A DNA stretch of 64,000 nt from CAZOKZ01 sp964580585. Lineage in GTDB: Bacteria; Sumerlaeota; Sumerlaeia; SLMS01; JAHLLQ01. Under the pieces are notes generated by a model. The model was not told the DNA's origin and did not search any database. It saw only the letters and a list, made by a program, of their open reading frames with translations. A program made the translations under genes and the position numbers. Below, one piece after another: positions 16,975 to 27,500 of this stretch; positions within the stretch are counted from its first letter, which is position 1; the number at the start of each line of letters is the position of its first letter. The stretch lies in contig CAZOKZ010000009.1 of the NCBI GenBank assembly GCA_964580585.1, positions 36,373 to 100,372 of the forward strand. The letters are read 5' to 3'.

Positions 16975-19818
16975 ATGACAGGAATGCCGGGTACGAAATT
17001 CCCCCTGCGTCTTGGGATGGTGGATTTGGTTCCGAGAGTAAATTGGGTAGTCTGTATGGAGCAAGATAGCCGTCCACATATTTCCGTTTCACCGCAAATT
17101 GGTGGTGACGAAATGACGACGCTGGCCTGGTTTGCTCTGGACCATGCGAATGACGGAGTCATTTGGGCGAATTCGGAGGGGCAATTTGTTTACGTGAACG
17201 AATCGGTTTGTCGCCGATTGGGATATTCGCGCGAAGAATTGTTGACCATGTGGGTTGGCGACTTGAGTCGTCATATGACACGCGAAAAGTGGTGCGTTTG
17301 GTGGAATCGTGTCCGTGCGGAAAAACACCTCTCCATGGAAACGATGCATACGACAAAAGACGGGCGTCAAATTCCCATCGAGGTGTTGGCGAACTATATT
17401 AAAATCGGCGATCGAGAATTCAATGCCGGATTTTTGCGCGACATCAGCGAGCGAAAAAAAGCAGAGCAGGATCGCATCGAGACAGAGGAACGGTTTCGTA
17501 AGCTGGTCGAGGCTTCACGCGAAGGTATTGCGTTACTCCAACGGTTGCATATTCTTACCACGAATCAATCCTTTGCTCGGATGTTCGGTTATGAACCGGA
17601 AGAAGTGATTGGACGTAGCGCTTTTGAATTCGCTGCCCCCGAGTGCCATCATGATTTTCGCGATGTGATGAACGCGACGTACGAAAAACCGTTTCAGTCT
17701 GTCGGTATTCGCAAAGACGGCTCACGGTTTCCGCTCGAGATCGCCGGACGTAGTCTTTTTTATCAAGGCCGCATCATTCAGGGTGTTGTCGTGCATGATT
17801 TGACGCGTCGGATGAAGGTCGAAGCTGAATTACGCGACGCGATCGAGGAAGCGCGCGAAGCCTCGCGGACTAAATCGGAATTTCTTGCCAACATGACCCA
17901 CGAATTACGTACACCGCTCAATGGAGTGATCGGCATGGCGGGGTTGTTGCTCGATTCCTCGCTTTCGACGGAGCAACGCGAGTGCACAAAATCCATCGAT
18001 ATGTCGGGGCGTATGTTGCTGTCGCTTGTGAACGACATGTTGGATTATTCGAAGATCGAAGCCGGGAAAATGCAGTTCGAGCTGATTCCGTTCAGCCTGC
18101 GTACAATCATTGAAGAAGTGATGGATTTGCTGGCGCCGAAGGCTCATACCAAGGGGTTGGATTTTTCGGCCTATGTGCCATTTTCCAGCTCATTTCTGGT
18201 CAAGGGCGATCCCGGGCGCGTGCGACAGATATTGGTAAACTATCTCGATAACGCGATCAAATTTACCGAACACGGCGAAGTCGTTTTGACGGTGGAAATT
18301 ACCGATCAGGATTCGGATCACATCTATCCACGGTTTGAAGTACGCGACACGGGCATCGGCATCGCCGCCGAGAAGGTCGCCGATTTATTTACGCCCTTTA
18401 CGCAGGCAGACACTTCGACCACCCGGCGTTTTGGCGGCACGGGTTTGGGCCTGGCGATTTCGCGGCAGTTGTCGGAAATGATGGGAGGTCGTACGGGCGC
18501 GGAGAGTATCGAGGGCAAGGGTTCGACTTTCTGGTTTGAAATTACTCTCGACCGTGTACAGCCCGATGAAACCGCCCCCAATGTTCGCCAGAGCCGTCGT
18601 CGATTAACGAATTTACGAACACTGCTGGTGGATTCGCATACGGCGCACCAACGTAATGTGGCTCAGCAGTTGGTTGCCTGGAATATGCGCGTGGAAACGG
18701 CGCGTTCGTCGGATGAAGCGTTAGAAATACTGAATCGGATGCACGCGGAAAACACTCCCGCCGACTTGGTCATCCTTGATGCGACATTGTCGGATCGAGC
18801 GGGTCTTGAGTTGGCGCGCCTGATCACCACCAATCCAAAATTCAAAGGCACACGTGTTATTTTGATGCTGGCTTTTGGTCGCCGGGAGCAGTCCATTGCG
18901 TTAAAACATGCAGGCGTGAGTTCGGTGATTCACAAACCGGTGAAGCAGGCCCAGTTGTTCGATACTCTGGTGAATCTGGCAACGTCGGAGGATTTGATCA
19001 TTACACAGACCGATCCGGGTCTGAAGGCAGCGACCCATCCCTCGCTTGGTTTGCGTGTGTTGCTTGCCGAAGACAATACCATCAACCAACGTGTTGCGAT
19101 GCGGATGCTGGAAAAATTCGGTTGTCGGTGCCAATTGGCAGCAAATGGCCGGGAAGCAGTCGAAGCGGCTTCTCAATGGCCGTACGATCTAATTTTGATG
19201 GATTGCCAGATGCCGGAAATGGATGGTTTCGAGGCGACGACAGCCATCCGAAAGTTGAGCGGTAAATGCGCAAAAATTCCCATTATCGCTATGACCGCTA
19301 ACGCTATGATGGGCGACCGTGATCGATGTCTGGAAGCAGGCATGGACGATTACATCAGCAAACCGGTGGATATGGAAAAGCTCTCGGCGTGCCTGGCGCA
19401 TTGGGCGCGCCACGTACCGTTGACGCCAAAACCTGTTAAGCGACCTCCGTCGCAATCGGGGTCGGGTTCAGGGACGGGGTCGCCGTCCCTCGACCGCGAA
19501 CGGTTAAAGTTGATTGCGGGCGACGATCATGAATTTTTAAAAGTGCTATTGATCAGTTTCCAACAGGATGCGCAAAATCGCATGGTTGAAATTGAAAAAG
19601 CGTTAGAGCAAAAAGATCTGTTGCAGATTCGCCGGTTGGCCCATTCCATGAAAGGTGCTGCGCGAAATATCGGCGCGAATCCACTGGCGCAGGCGATTGA
19701 AGCGTTAGAGAAACACCACGATGTTGAGCAAGGTACACAGTTTCGCGATTTGCTCCATCGCATTGAAACCGAACTGCAACGTGTATCGTTGGCGATTGTA
19801 AAGGAACTGGCACCGTGA
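16975..19818 (+). CDS. Hybrid sensor histidine kinase (PAS-PAS-HK-REC-REC-Hpt)
   Basis: This is a soluble 947-residue BarA-type hybrid kinase. Two PAS domains lie at about 48-280 (HANDGVIWANSEGQFVYVNE; RLHILTTNQSFARMFGYEPE). HisKA has MTHELRTPLNG with His309; the ATPase has DNAIKFT, DTGIGIA and GGTGLGLAIS. The first receiver lacks the paired acidic N-terminus (LVDSH) but keeps VILDATLSD. The second receiver is canonical (LLAEDNTINQ; Asp743 in LMDCQMPEMDG). A C-terminal Hpt domain has HSMKGAARNIGA (His890). The start is uncertain: ATGs at 16975, 16984, 17017, 17056 and 17113 are in frame, and 17113 lies right before PAS1 with GGTGG upstream. It is GTGA-coupled to the response regulator downstream, its likely partner. 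Confidence 0.9.
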   Translation: MTGMPGTKFPLRLGMVDLVPRVNWVVCMEQDSRPHISVSPQIGGDEMTTLAWFALDHANDGVIWANSEGQFVYVNESVCRRLGYSREELLTMWVGDLSRHMTREKWCVWWNRVRAEKHLSMETMHTTKDGRQIPIEVLANYIKIGDREFNAGFLRDISERKKAEQDRIETEERFRKLVEASREGIALLQRLHILTTNQSFARMFGYEPEEVIGRSAFEFAAPECHHDFRDVMNATYEKPFQSVGIRKDGSRFPLEIAGRSLFYQGRIIQGVVVHDLTRRMKVEAELRDAIEEAREASRTKSEFLANMTHELRTPLNGVIGMAGLLLDSSLSTEQRECTKSIDMSGRMLLSLVNDMLDYSKIEAGKMQFELIPFSLRTIIEEVMDLLAPKAHTKGLDFSAYVPFSSSFLVKGDPGRVRQILVNYLDNAIKFTEHGEVVLTVEITDQDSDHIYPRFEVRDTGIGIAAEKVADLFTPFTQADTSTTRRFGGTGLGLAISRQLSEMMGGRTGAESIEGKGSTFWFEITLDRVQPDETAPNVRQSRRRLTNLRTLLVDSHTAHQRNVAQQLVAWNMRVETARSSDEALEILNRMHAENTPADLVILDATLSDRAGLELARLITTNPKFKGTRVILMLAFGRREQSIALKHAGVSSVIHKPVKQAQLFDTLVNLATSEDLIITQTDPGLKAATHPSLGLRVLLAEDNTINQRVAMRMLEKFGCRCQLAANGREAVEAASQWPYDLILMDCQMPEMDGFEATTAIRKLSGKCAKIPIIAMTANAMMGDRDRCLEAGMDDYISKPVDMEKLSACLAHWARHVPLTPKPVKRPPSQSGSGSGTGSPSLDRERLKLIAGDDHEFLKVLLISFQQDAQNRMVEIEKALEQKDLLQIRRLAHSMKGAARNIGANPLAQAIEALEKHHDVEQGTQFRDLLHRIETELQRVSLAIVKELAP

Positions 19819-21005
19819 GAATCCTCGTAGCTGATGACGACCAGGTCTCGCGCCAACTTCTGGCGATTTCCCTTAAGAAAGTCGGGCACGAAGTTATTCT
19901 GGCTGAAGATGGTCAGGAAGCCTGGCAGCTAATGCAGCAACTTTATTTTCCGCTCGTAATCAGTGATTGGTTGATGCCGGAAATCGATGGGTTGGAACTT
20001 TGTGAGCGCATTCGGAATTTTCGACCGGAACCCTATACCTATATTATATTACTCACCTCGCGGACCGACAAATCAAGTCTGCTCGAAGCGTTCGATGCGG
20101 GCGTGGACGATTTTCTTCCCAAACCATTTGATTTTTCCGAGCTGATGGCGCGCATCCACTCGGGCGAACGCGTGCTGCATTTGGAAGACCAATTGGATTC
20201 ACGTATCCAGGAGTTGTCGCGCGCGAACAGCAGGATGAAACGCGATCTGGTTGCCGCCGCTCGCATCCAGGAAGCCTTGCTTCCTGCAGTGTTTCCTACA
20301 ACCCGTCACCTGAAATTTGCCTGGCAATTCAAACCCTGTGAAGAGCTTGCTGGCGATACGTTGAATATTGTTTCCTTGGGAAAAAACCAAGTAGGTATTT
20401 ATGTGCTCGACGTAAGTGGACATGGAGTTGCAGCGGCTTTAATGTCGGTGACACTCAATCGGTTTTTATCGCCCATGCCGGGCTATTCGATTTTGCTGGA
20501 AACGGATCCTGTAAACACCGAACAGCGAATGGTTGTTTCGCCCGCGAAAGTATTGAATAAACTGAATTCAATGTTTCAAATTTCAGAATTAACCGGCGGA
20601 CAATATTTTACGATCGTCTATGGGATATTCGATATCGAGCGAGCCACGTTTACTTTCTCAGTGGCAGGTCATCCGACTGTAATCGTTCATCGTGCGCAGG
20701 GCGAACCGGAATTGCTTTTGGGTTCGGGTTTGCCTATTGGATTCAGCGAATTGGGCGATTACCAGGAAGAGAAAATCAAACTTTCTTCGGGCGATCGAGT
20801 AGTTTTGTATTCCGACGGGCTGACGGAAGCGATTAATGAGAAAGGTCTGACTTTTGGTTCCGAAAGAATATTCGAATCGCTTATTGAAACACGCGAAAAA
20901 TCTTTGAACGAATCGATTTCGGCCATCATGCAATATGCTCAGAAGTGGATCCAACGACGCAAACCCGATGATGATATCACCCTGTTGGGCGCGGAATGGG
21001 TATAA
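19815..21005 (+). CDS. Response regulator with PP2C-type phosphatase output (RsbU-like)
   Basis: A 396-residue protein has an N-terminal receiver (LVADDDQVSRQ; Asp51 in VISDWLMPEIDG; Lys in LPKPFD), then a coiled linker and a SpoIIE/PP2C phosphatase domain. Phosphatase motifs are VAAARIQEALLP, AGDTLNI, YVLDVSGHGVAAALMS, YSDGLTEA and DDDITLLG. The usual GGDYYD motif is changed to AGDTLN but keeps its Asp. GTG 19815 overlaps the kinase stop codon and has AAGGA upstream. Such proteins typically dephosphorylate anti-sigma-antagonists in partner-switching systems; no STAS or RsbW-like gene is in the window. Confidence 0.92.
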   Translation: MRILVADDDQVSRQLLAISLKKVGHEVILAEDGQEAWQLMQQLYFPLVISDWLMPEIDGLELCERIRNFRPEPYTYIILLTSRTDKSSLLEAFDAGVDDFLPKPFDFSELMARIHSGERVLHLEDQLDSRIQELSRANSRMKRDLVAAARIQEALLPAVFPTTRHLKFAWQFKPCEELAGDTLNIVSLGKNQVGIYVLDVSGHGVAAALMSVTLNRFLSPMPGYSILLETDPVNTEQRMVVSPAKVLNKLNSMFQISELTGGQYFTIVYGIFDIERATFTFSVAGHPTVIVHRAQGEPELLLGSGLPIGFSELGDYQEEKIKLSSGDRVVLYSDGLTEAINEKGLTFGSERIFESLIETREKSLNESISAIMQYAQKWIQRRKPDDDITLLGAEWV

Positions 21006-21034
21006 GAGTATTTTTGACCGGTCTTTATTAAAGA

Positions 21035-21062
21035 ATGGGCCTCACGTTTACGCGAGACCCAT
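21035..21062. terminator. Intrinsic terminator-like hairpin between convergent genes
   Basis: ATGGGCCTCACG and CGCGAGACCCAT form an imperfect stem around a TTTA loop. It sits between the ends of the PP2C regulator (plus) and the GH31 gene (minus) and may serve both. T-tracts are weak. Confidence 0.45.
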
Positions 21063-21089
21063 GTTTAACAAAGTTCACTTCACTCGGGA

Positions 21090-24000
21090 TCAATAATTTA
21101 CCCAGTTTTCTGCGGCGGTTGTGTTAATAAACACACTAAAGGTATGTTGCTGAGTTAATGCAGCCGGTTCTATTTTAACGCACAGTTTTCGCATTGAAGT
21201 ATTATAATACCATCCCGAGTTCGATGAGTCGAAATCGAACATGCTATCTGATTTATTCATACTCAATCCGTTGTGAACAACACGGGTTGGTGTTTCTACA
21301 TCCCAGAATTCAACCATGTAACGACGAGATGACGGTATCCCCGCGTAGGTTCCAGTTGTTGCGTTAATGGTAAAGGTAATATCGTCGCTCGCGAGCGGGC
21401 TTTGAGCTACAAAAGTTGTATTTGCGAAGACTCCGCTTTCGTACAAAGTAGAAAGCCCATCGTCTTCGTATAAATGACCTTCGGCGATGGTTTGGTCGTT
21501 TGCCAAATAAACACGCAGCGTGACCTCGTCCAGTGGGCGTTCATCCGATGTTTCCATGTCGGGACCAAGTGGAATAATTGCAGGAGAACGTACAAAAAGC
21601 GGGAACGTTTCTAATGTTACGGGGTAACCAATAGTTCGGTTGCCCGTGTAACGATCACCGGTAAACCAATCATACCAAGTTGCGTCGGGTAAATAAACGG
21701 CACGGCCTGTTGCACCGGAAGCGACGACTGGAGCCGCCATTAAACTTGGACCATACATGTATTCCAAATCGCGCAGTTGAGCAATTTCGTCGTCGGGCCA
21801 ATCCATTACGAGCGGGCGCATCATAGGAGCGCCCGTATCGTATGCTTCGCGCGCGACTGTATAATAATAGGGGATCAACCGGTAACGAAGTTTCAAAACT
21901 TCTGTAACGGCTGCCTCGGCTTCGGGGCCGAATGCCCATGGCTCGCGTGGAGAGTGATTCGCGTGCGGACGATAAATAGGATTGAACAAGGCGAACTGGC
22001 ACCAGCGTGTGTAGAGTTCGGCGCTTGGTGTTCCATTGAAGCCGCCAATATCGGAATTCCAATATGGAACGCCTGCCAATCCTGTATTGGTGGCCAGTGG
22101 TAATTGCTCACGCAGATGCGTCCAGTTCGCCGAAACGTCCCCACTCCAAACGCCAGCGCCATATTTTTGCATACCGGGAAAACCGCTACGACTCATGATG
22201 AAAGTCCGCGCTTCGGGTCGGTACAGTTTCATGGCTTCGTCCAACGTTCGGTTCATCAGGAGAGCCATGACGTTGCGTACGGCATTTGCTGTGCCGCCGA
22301 CGTATTCCATATCGGCAGGTTGGCCTTCGGGTTCGTTCAGATCCTGCCAGAAACCGTCGAAACCATAGTCTTGAATTAACTTTTGATGTTTTGCTTTCCA
22401 CCATTCACGCGTTTCCGACTTGGTGAAATCGGTTAAATAAACCGGGGCGGAATTTGTAATCCAACCAAGGTTATATAATTCATACGGGGTTGTTTTGTCG
22501 GCTTCCAAACCGACAAGTTTTTGCGCCAGCATTTCTGGGGCATTAAACGAGTGTCCACTTATTTGAGGTTCCGTAATGGGAATTACTTTGATGCCTTGCG
22601 AATGATAGTCGGCAATCGTTGTCTCTGGATTTTCCCAATTTCCATCGTCCTGGAATTCCAGATTTCCCATTGTTTCTTTACCGAACCAATCCAGGTCGAG
22701 AATCATTCCGTCGAGTGGAATGTGCCGCGAGCGGAAACCGTCGATGATTTCCTGAACCATGGAAAAGGACGTGTAGCCGTAACGCGATTGAATGTTGCCC
22801 AATGTCCATCGCGGCGCGAGGGTTGGGCGTCCGGTAACTTGCGTGTATTGATCCATGACGTCGTACATGTTTTCGCCAAAGAAAACATAGTATGTCAGAT
22901 CGCCGTGGTACGCGTAATATTGAATAAATCCGGAGGAGCCAGTTCCGAAACCGCTTCCGAAATCCAACCAGGCAGTAGAGGGATTGTCGATAAAGAGGCC
23001 GTAGCCTTTGTTGCTGACCCAAAAAGGAAACATCATATACGAAGGCGCTTCGTGATTATTTCTAAGATAGAAATATTTGTCGCGACGACTTAATCCGACC
23101 GAGGAGTGAATGGAATGTTCACCCATGCCGTATATTTGATCGTCATCGGCATAATCCCAAAAGGTCACACGCAAATCATTATCAGCATACGTACCCAGCC
23201 AAGATAATTCATCTTCGCGTATCAACAATGTTCCGTCGGGTTTCTTAAACATTAAACGTAGCGGCGAATGTTGCACATCGACTCGCCAGTTTTGACCCGT
23301 AATGATTAAGGGGTCTCCAGGAGTTACCGTAAAATCGGGGTCGGGCCAATCGGTTCGCGTTACGCTCCAGGATTCGTTTTCAAGTGGGAAGCCGCCCGGT
23401 AAGAAATCAACCCTAACTGTGCCATCCAATAGAGGAACAATTTTCAATTCGGAAAACCCGGAATGCAAAGTGACGTCTGTGGGATTTACGGTATAGGAAT
23501 CCAAATCGTTGATATAAAAGGCAAACGGTTCTTCAGGCGCATTGGTGAATTTTTCGCGTTCCCATGAATCCACCGAATGAGCGAATCCCAATTCGCCGAT
23601 GGCAAAATAATCAAAGTCGTACAAATAATAATTTCCCGGTGCGAAGCAAATAAGCTGAATACGGTCGCCGGTGGGCAACCATGTTGTTTCCGCAACGGTT
23701 TCGTCGAAAATCGGATCGGAAAAGTCGGCGTTTTCCGAAACGCGCACCGTGAGATTTACGGGGCCGCTGCCTTCGACTCGGAAGTAAATATAATAAATAT
23801 CGCCCGGATCGATTGCGTGACCCGCGGGTGCCGTCAAATCCGTGTAACCACCGCCCTGGCGCCTTAGCCGCACTTGATTGTTTCCTCCGTCGAGCGTCAC
23901 CATATACCCATCGGTGCCGTCGCTGCGGAATGCGATCTCCGCATTACGTTCCCCCGGCGTATTGTCGAAGTCCGTCATGCGAATACGAACATATGCTTCG

Positions 24001-24299
24001 TATTCGTTCGTCGGTAGATCCGTGCCGAGAGATTTGGTGGTAAGAAGGGAGAGCGACGAACCAGTGCGATCGAAACGTGCTGCGCCTTTGTTTGGAGGAA
24101 TCGACAACGAGGAATCGTATTTCAGTTGTTGGCGAGTTCCACTCCAGAACGCGGTGTTCAGGTCTCCTGGATTACCAATTGTGTAACCCCAGTCGAACTG
24201 ATCGTAATAGATTTCGTTTTGTGTCCATGACCATCCGGGTACCAATACCAACATCACCGCGATGCACGCGGCGCGAACCAATTGCCAATAAGATTTCAT
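21090..24299 (-). CDS. GH31 alpha-glucosidase-like enzyme, secreted
   Basis: This 1069-residue exported protein has a signal peptide (MKSYWQLVRAACIAVMLVLV). A beta-sandwich of about 200 residues resembling LamG or DUF1080 (FDWGYTIGN to YDFDYFAIGE) precedes the GH31 N-domain. The barrel carries LDGMILDLDWFG, GFWQDLNEPEG (nucleophile Asp) and WSGDVSANW (acid/base Asp), the classical alpha-glucosidase motifs. A DUF5110-like domain is near the end (HLYEDDGLSTLYESG). ATG 24299 is chosen over 24338 because GGGGGA lies five bases upstream and the signal peptide then starts at residue 1. It probably hydrolyses alpha-glucosidic oligosaccharides in the periplasm or outside the cell. It is not a recent duplicate of the other GH31 gene: catalytic motifs and accessory domains differ. 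Confidence 0.9.
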   Translation of the reverse strand: MKSYWQLVRAACIAVMLVLVPGWSWTQNEIYYDQFDWGYTIGNPGDLNTAFWSGTRQQLKYDSSLSIPPNKGAARFDRTGSSLSLLTTKSLGTDLPTNEYEAYVRIRMTDFDNTPGERNAEIAFRSDGTDGYMVTLDGGNNQVRLRRQGGGYTDLTAPAGHAIDPGDIYYIYFRVEGSGPVNLTVRVSENADFSDPIFDETVAETTWLPTGDRIQLICFAPGNYYLYDFDYFAIGELGFAHSVDSWEREKFTNAPEEPFAFYINDLDSYTVNPTDVTLHSGFSELKIVPLLDGTVRVDFLPGGFPLENESWSVTRTDWPDPDFTVTPGDPLIITGQNWRVDVQHSPLRLMFKKPDGTLLIREDELSWLGTYADNDLRVTFWDYADDDQIYGMGEHSIHSSVGLSRRDKYFYLRNNHEAPSYMMFPFWVSNKGYGLFIDNPSTAWLDFGSGFGTGSSGFIQYYAYHGDLTYYVFFGENMYDVMDQYTQVTGRPTLAPRWTLGNIQSRYGYTSFSMVQEIIDGFRSRHIPLDGMILDLDWFGKETMGNLEFQDDGNWENPETTIADYHSQGIKVIPITEPQISGHSFNAPEMLAQKLVGLEADKTTPYELYNLGWITNSAPVYLTDFTKSETREWWKAKHQKLIQDYGFDGFWQDLNEPEGQPADMEYVGGTANAVRNVMALLMNRTLDEAMKLYRPEARTFIMSRSGFPGMQKYGAGVWSGDVSANWTHLREQLPLATNTGLAGVPYWNSDIGGFNGTPSAELYTRWCQFALFNPIYRPHANHSPREPWAFGPEAEAAVTEVLKLRYRLIPYYYTVAREAYDTGAPMMRPLVMDWPDDEIAQLRDLEYMYGPSLMAAPVVASGATGRAVYLPDATWYDWFTGDRYTGNRTIGYPVTLETFPLFVRSPAIIPLGPDMETSDERPLDEVTLRVYLANDQTIAEGHLYEDDGLSTLYESGVFANTTFVAQSPLASDDITFTINATTGTYAGIPSSRRYMVEFWDVETPTRVVHNGLSMNKSDSMFDFDSSNSGWYYNTSMRKLCVKIEPAALTQQHTFSVFINTTAAENWVNY

Positions 24300-24562
24300 C
24301 GTGTTCCCCCACGAGTCCTGAAAGCGTTCCTCACCCATCGCCTCCTCAAGGCGTTCCCCAATTCACTGTGGAGTCCATTCGCGGAGTAGGGAAAAGTCAA
24401 GTCGATTCCCAAACATCACGATTTCCACATCGATTTCCGACCAAGGTTTTGCGCGAATTGGCCTCCATCGTGCGCAATCCTGGTTGAACCCCTTGGGCAG
24501 TTTCCCCAACCTTGAGCAAATGCACGATTGATCCTCCTCTTTCCCAAGGGTTCCGTTCGCTC

Positions 24563-27500
24563 ATGTCCATGTTGAAATCCAGCCTTGCCCGCCGCATTGC
24601 TCTCGCGCTCACGGATCTGGCCCTCCTGGCGATTGCGTGGTTTTCGGCCTACATGATTCGCCAGATGCTCGGTTCCGAATCGATGCCGCTGGACAAGTTT
24701 CCCAACCCCGATTATTTCGATCAAATGCGTGTTTTATTGCCGTGGGTGGCCTTGGTTCATCTCGGGACTTTTTTCCTGTTCAAAGTTTACCAGGGCGTTC
24801 TGCGCTACGTCAGCATTACCGAACTCCGCGCCATTCTGGCGGCGTCTTGTGTGACAGTGGGATTGTTGATCGGCTGGAACATCCTGGCCGAAGGACGCGA
24901 ATCGTTCCTGTTCATGCCTGTTGTGGGGACTCTTGAGGGGGGAACGCGCGTTTTTCGTATTCCCTACGGCATTTTGCTCATTTACTTCATGCTCTCGGTG
25001 ATGATGACGGGCGGCTTGCGTTTTTCCTGGCGTTTATGGTCCGAAGGCCGACGCCGGTTTGACGACGATGCCCAGGCGACGTTGATAGTCGGTGCGGGCG
25101 ACCTGGCCGAACGCACGTTGCGCGAGTTGCTGCAGTCGGAATCCTCCAGTTTTCGTCCCGTTTGCATCGTTGCCAAGGAGCCTTCGCGTCTTGGGTTGAA
25201 AATCCACGGTACCCAGGTCCGCGGCACGATAGCCGATATCCCGCAGTTTTTGCACGATGATCAGATCGGCACCGTGCTGATTGCGCTCGATGACGACGAC
25301 CCCGATGTTCTCAGCCAAGTGGTGCAGCACTGCCACGAGGCCAAAGTGGCGTTTCACCTGATTCCCACCATTCGCGACGTCAGCAGTGGTCGTGTGGAAA
25401 TCCGCCCATTACGTCGCGTGAAGATCGAAGATTTGCTTGGGCGTGAACCCATTGATCTGCATTTACCCGATGAACGCAATTACCTGCGTGACGAAGTGGT
25501 TCTGATTACCGGTGCCGGCGGTTCCATTGGCAGCGAACTCTGTCGGCAGGTGGCATGGTGTAAACCGAGCGTGATGATTCTGGTCGGCAAGGGCGAGAAT
25601 TCAATCCATGGCATTTATCATGAATTGAAAGACCTCCATCCCGAGTTGCTCGTTTGTCCGCTGGTGGCCGATATTCGCGACGAGAACGGAATGTTGCGCC
25701 TGTTTCAGATTTACCGTCCGACCGTCGTGTTTCACGCCGCTGCGCATAAACATGTGCCGTTGATGGAGGTCCAGCCCGCCGAAGCGGTTAAAAACAACGT
25801 TTTTGGCACCGCAGTCGTGGCCTTCATGGCGCATCAATTTGCCGTTAAACGTTTTGTTCTCATTTCTTCGGACAAGGCGGTTCGTCCCACGAGTGTCATG
25901 GGTGCCACCAAGCGTCTTGCCGAGATGATCGTTTTCAGCCTGGCCAAACAATCGGGGACGATTTTCCAGGCGGTGCGTTTCGGCAACGTGCTCGGAAGCC
26001 GAGGATCGGTAATTCCGATCTTCGAACGCCAGATTGCGGCGGGCGGACCCGTTACGGTGACTCATCCGGAAGTCACCCGCTTCTTTATGACCATTCCCGA
26101 AGCCGTCAATCTTGTGCTCCAGGCGGGGTCGAACGATGGTCAGGGTGCGTTGTATCTGCTCGATATGGGCAAGCCGGTCAAAGTGCTCGATCTCGTCAAA
26201 AACCTGATCACGCTTTCGGGTCTCAAGGTTGGAACCGACATCGAGATCCGGTTTACCGGATTGCGGCCGGGAGAAAAGCTCCACGAGGAGTTGTTGACCG
26301 AAGGCGAAAATATCGAATCGACCGAGATTCCGAAAATTTCCCGCACCATGCCTTTTGATGTTCCCGGCTGGGCCGATATACAGACTCTGTTGCTTGAACT
26401 GCGTGAAATGGCCGAGCACTCCGATGCCGCGTCGGTTCTCAAGCGCCTTCGTTCGGTGATTGACGACTATCACCCCGGTGAATTGGCCGAGTTGACCGAT
26501 GAGCAAGCCCTTGCCGCGAAGTTTGAAAAGGCCCGCTTGAACGTTGAGCGCTCCTCTGAGAACGCAAGATTTTCGTTGGGGTTGCTGGCCGAAGCTTCCG
26601 TGCCCAAATCCATCGTTATCGAATCGCCCGCGCCATCGAGCACCGCCCAACCGGAATTGTTCCCCCAGGATCAGAACGAAATTCCCACGGAACCCGGTGT
26701 GCATCCTGCCGTGGTGCGAAAAAGCGGAGACGAGTTGGTTCAGCCGATTGCGGAAACGCCTGTCGAACCCGAATCGGAAGATACCGAACCACCTGCTTCC
26801 GAGATGCAGATGGGAACGGATGCAGTCAGTGTAACGTTCCACGAGCACGAAACACTCGAAGAGCATCCGGAAGAAGATGCTCCCGTTGCTATCGTCCCCG
26901 AGTCGGCCCCCGAGGAATCGTTGGTCTCGGAGGAATCCGCTTCGGTTGATGAAGAAGAGCCGATCGAACCGGCGCCCGAATTGCCCGCAGTTGGTTCGGA
27001 GGAAATCTCCAGTGAAGAGAGCAAGGTTGAGCCGGATACTGTCAACGTGCAGTCTGTTGCCTTCCGCGAGCCACCCATCGAAGGCGGCGAATCGGATACC
27101 TCCGTGCCGGTGCCGCCAACGGATATCGTGCCCGAGGCGTCCGATCTGGTTAGCGAAGACGAGTTGCCTTCCGATGAGTTGATTGACGAAACCCTAAGCG
27201 AGCAAGTCGCCGAAGATCCCGTCCTGGAAGAACCCGCTGTCGAGGACGATATTCCCATGGCTGATTTGCTTGCCGATGCGTTTGGCGATGAAATGGGCGC
27301 GGCTCCTGCCGACGACACCCCAGAATCTGAGCCGGAGTCGCAACCCGAGCCCGTTGCCGAGGCTGAACCAGCGCCCGAGCGGATCGAAGAACAGCAAGAC
27401 CTCGACGGATCGCCTTCCAAGGAAGACGAAGATTCAATCGAGTCGTCGGACGATATCGTTGAATTGACATTGGAAGCGGAAGAAGTCGAAGAAGAATCGA

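Noticed and set aside
25601..26866. 421-residue frame on the minus strand inside the dehydratase fusion
   Set aside because: Antisense shadow of a strongly conserved gene; it has no domain or ribosome-binding site. The same applies to the long antisense frames over the PFK, transketolase, asd and FHA-kinase genes.
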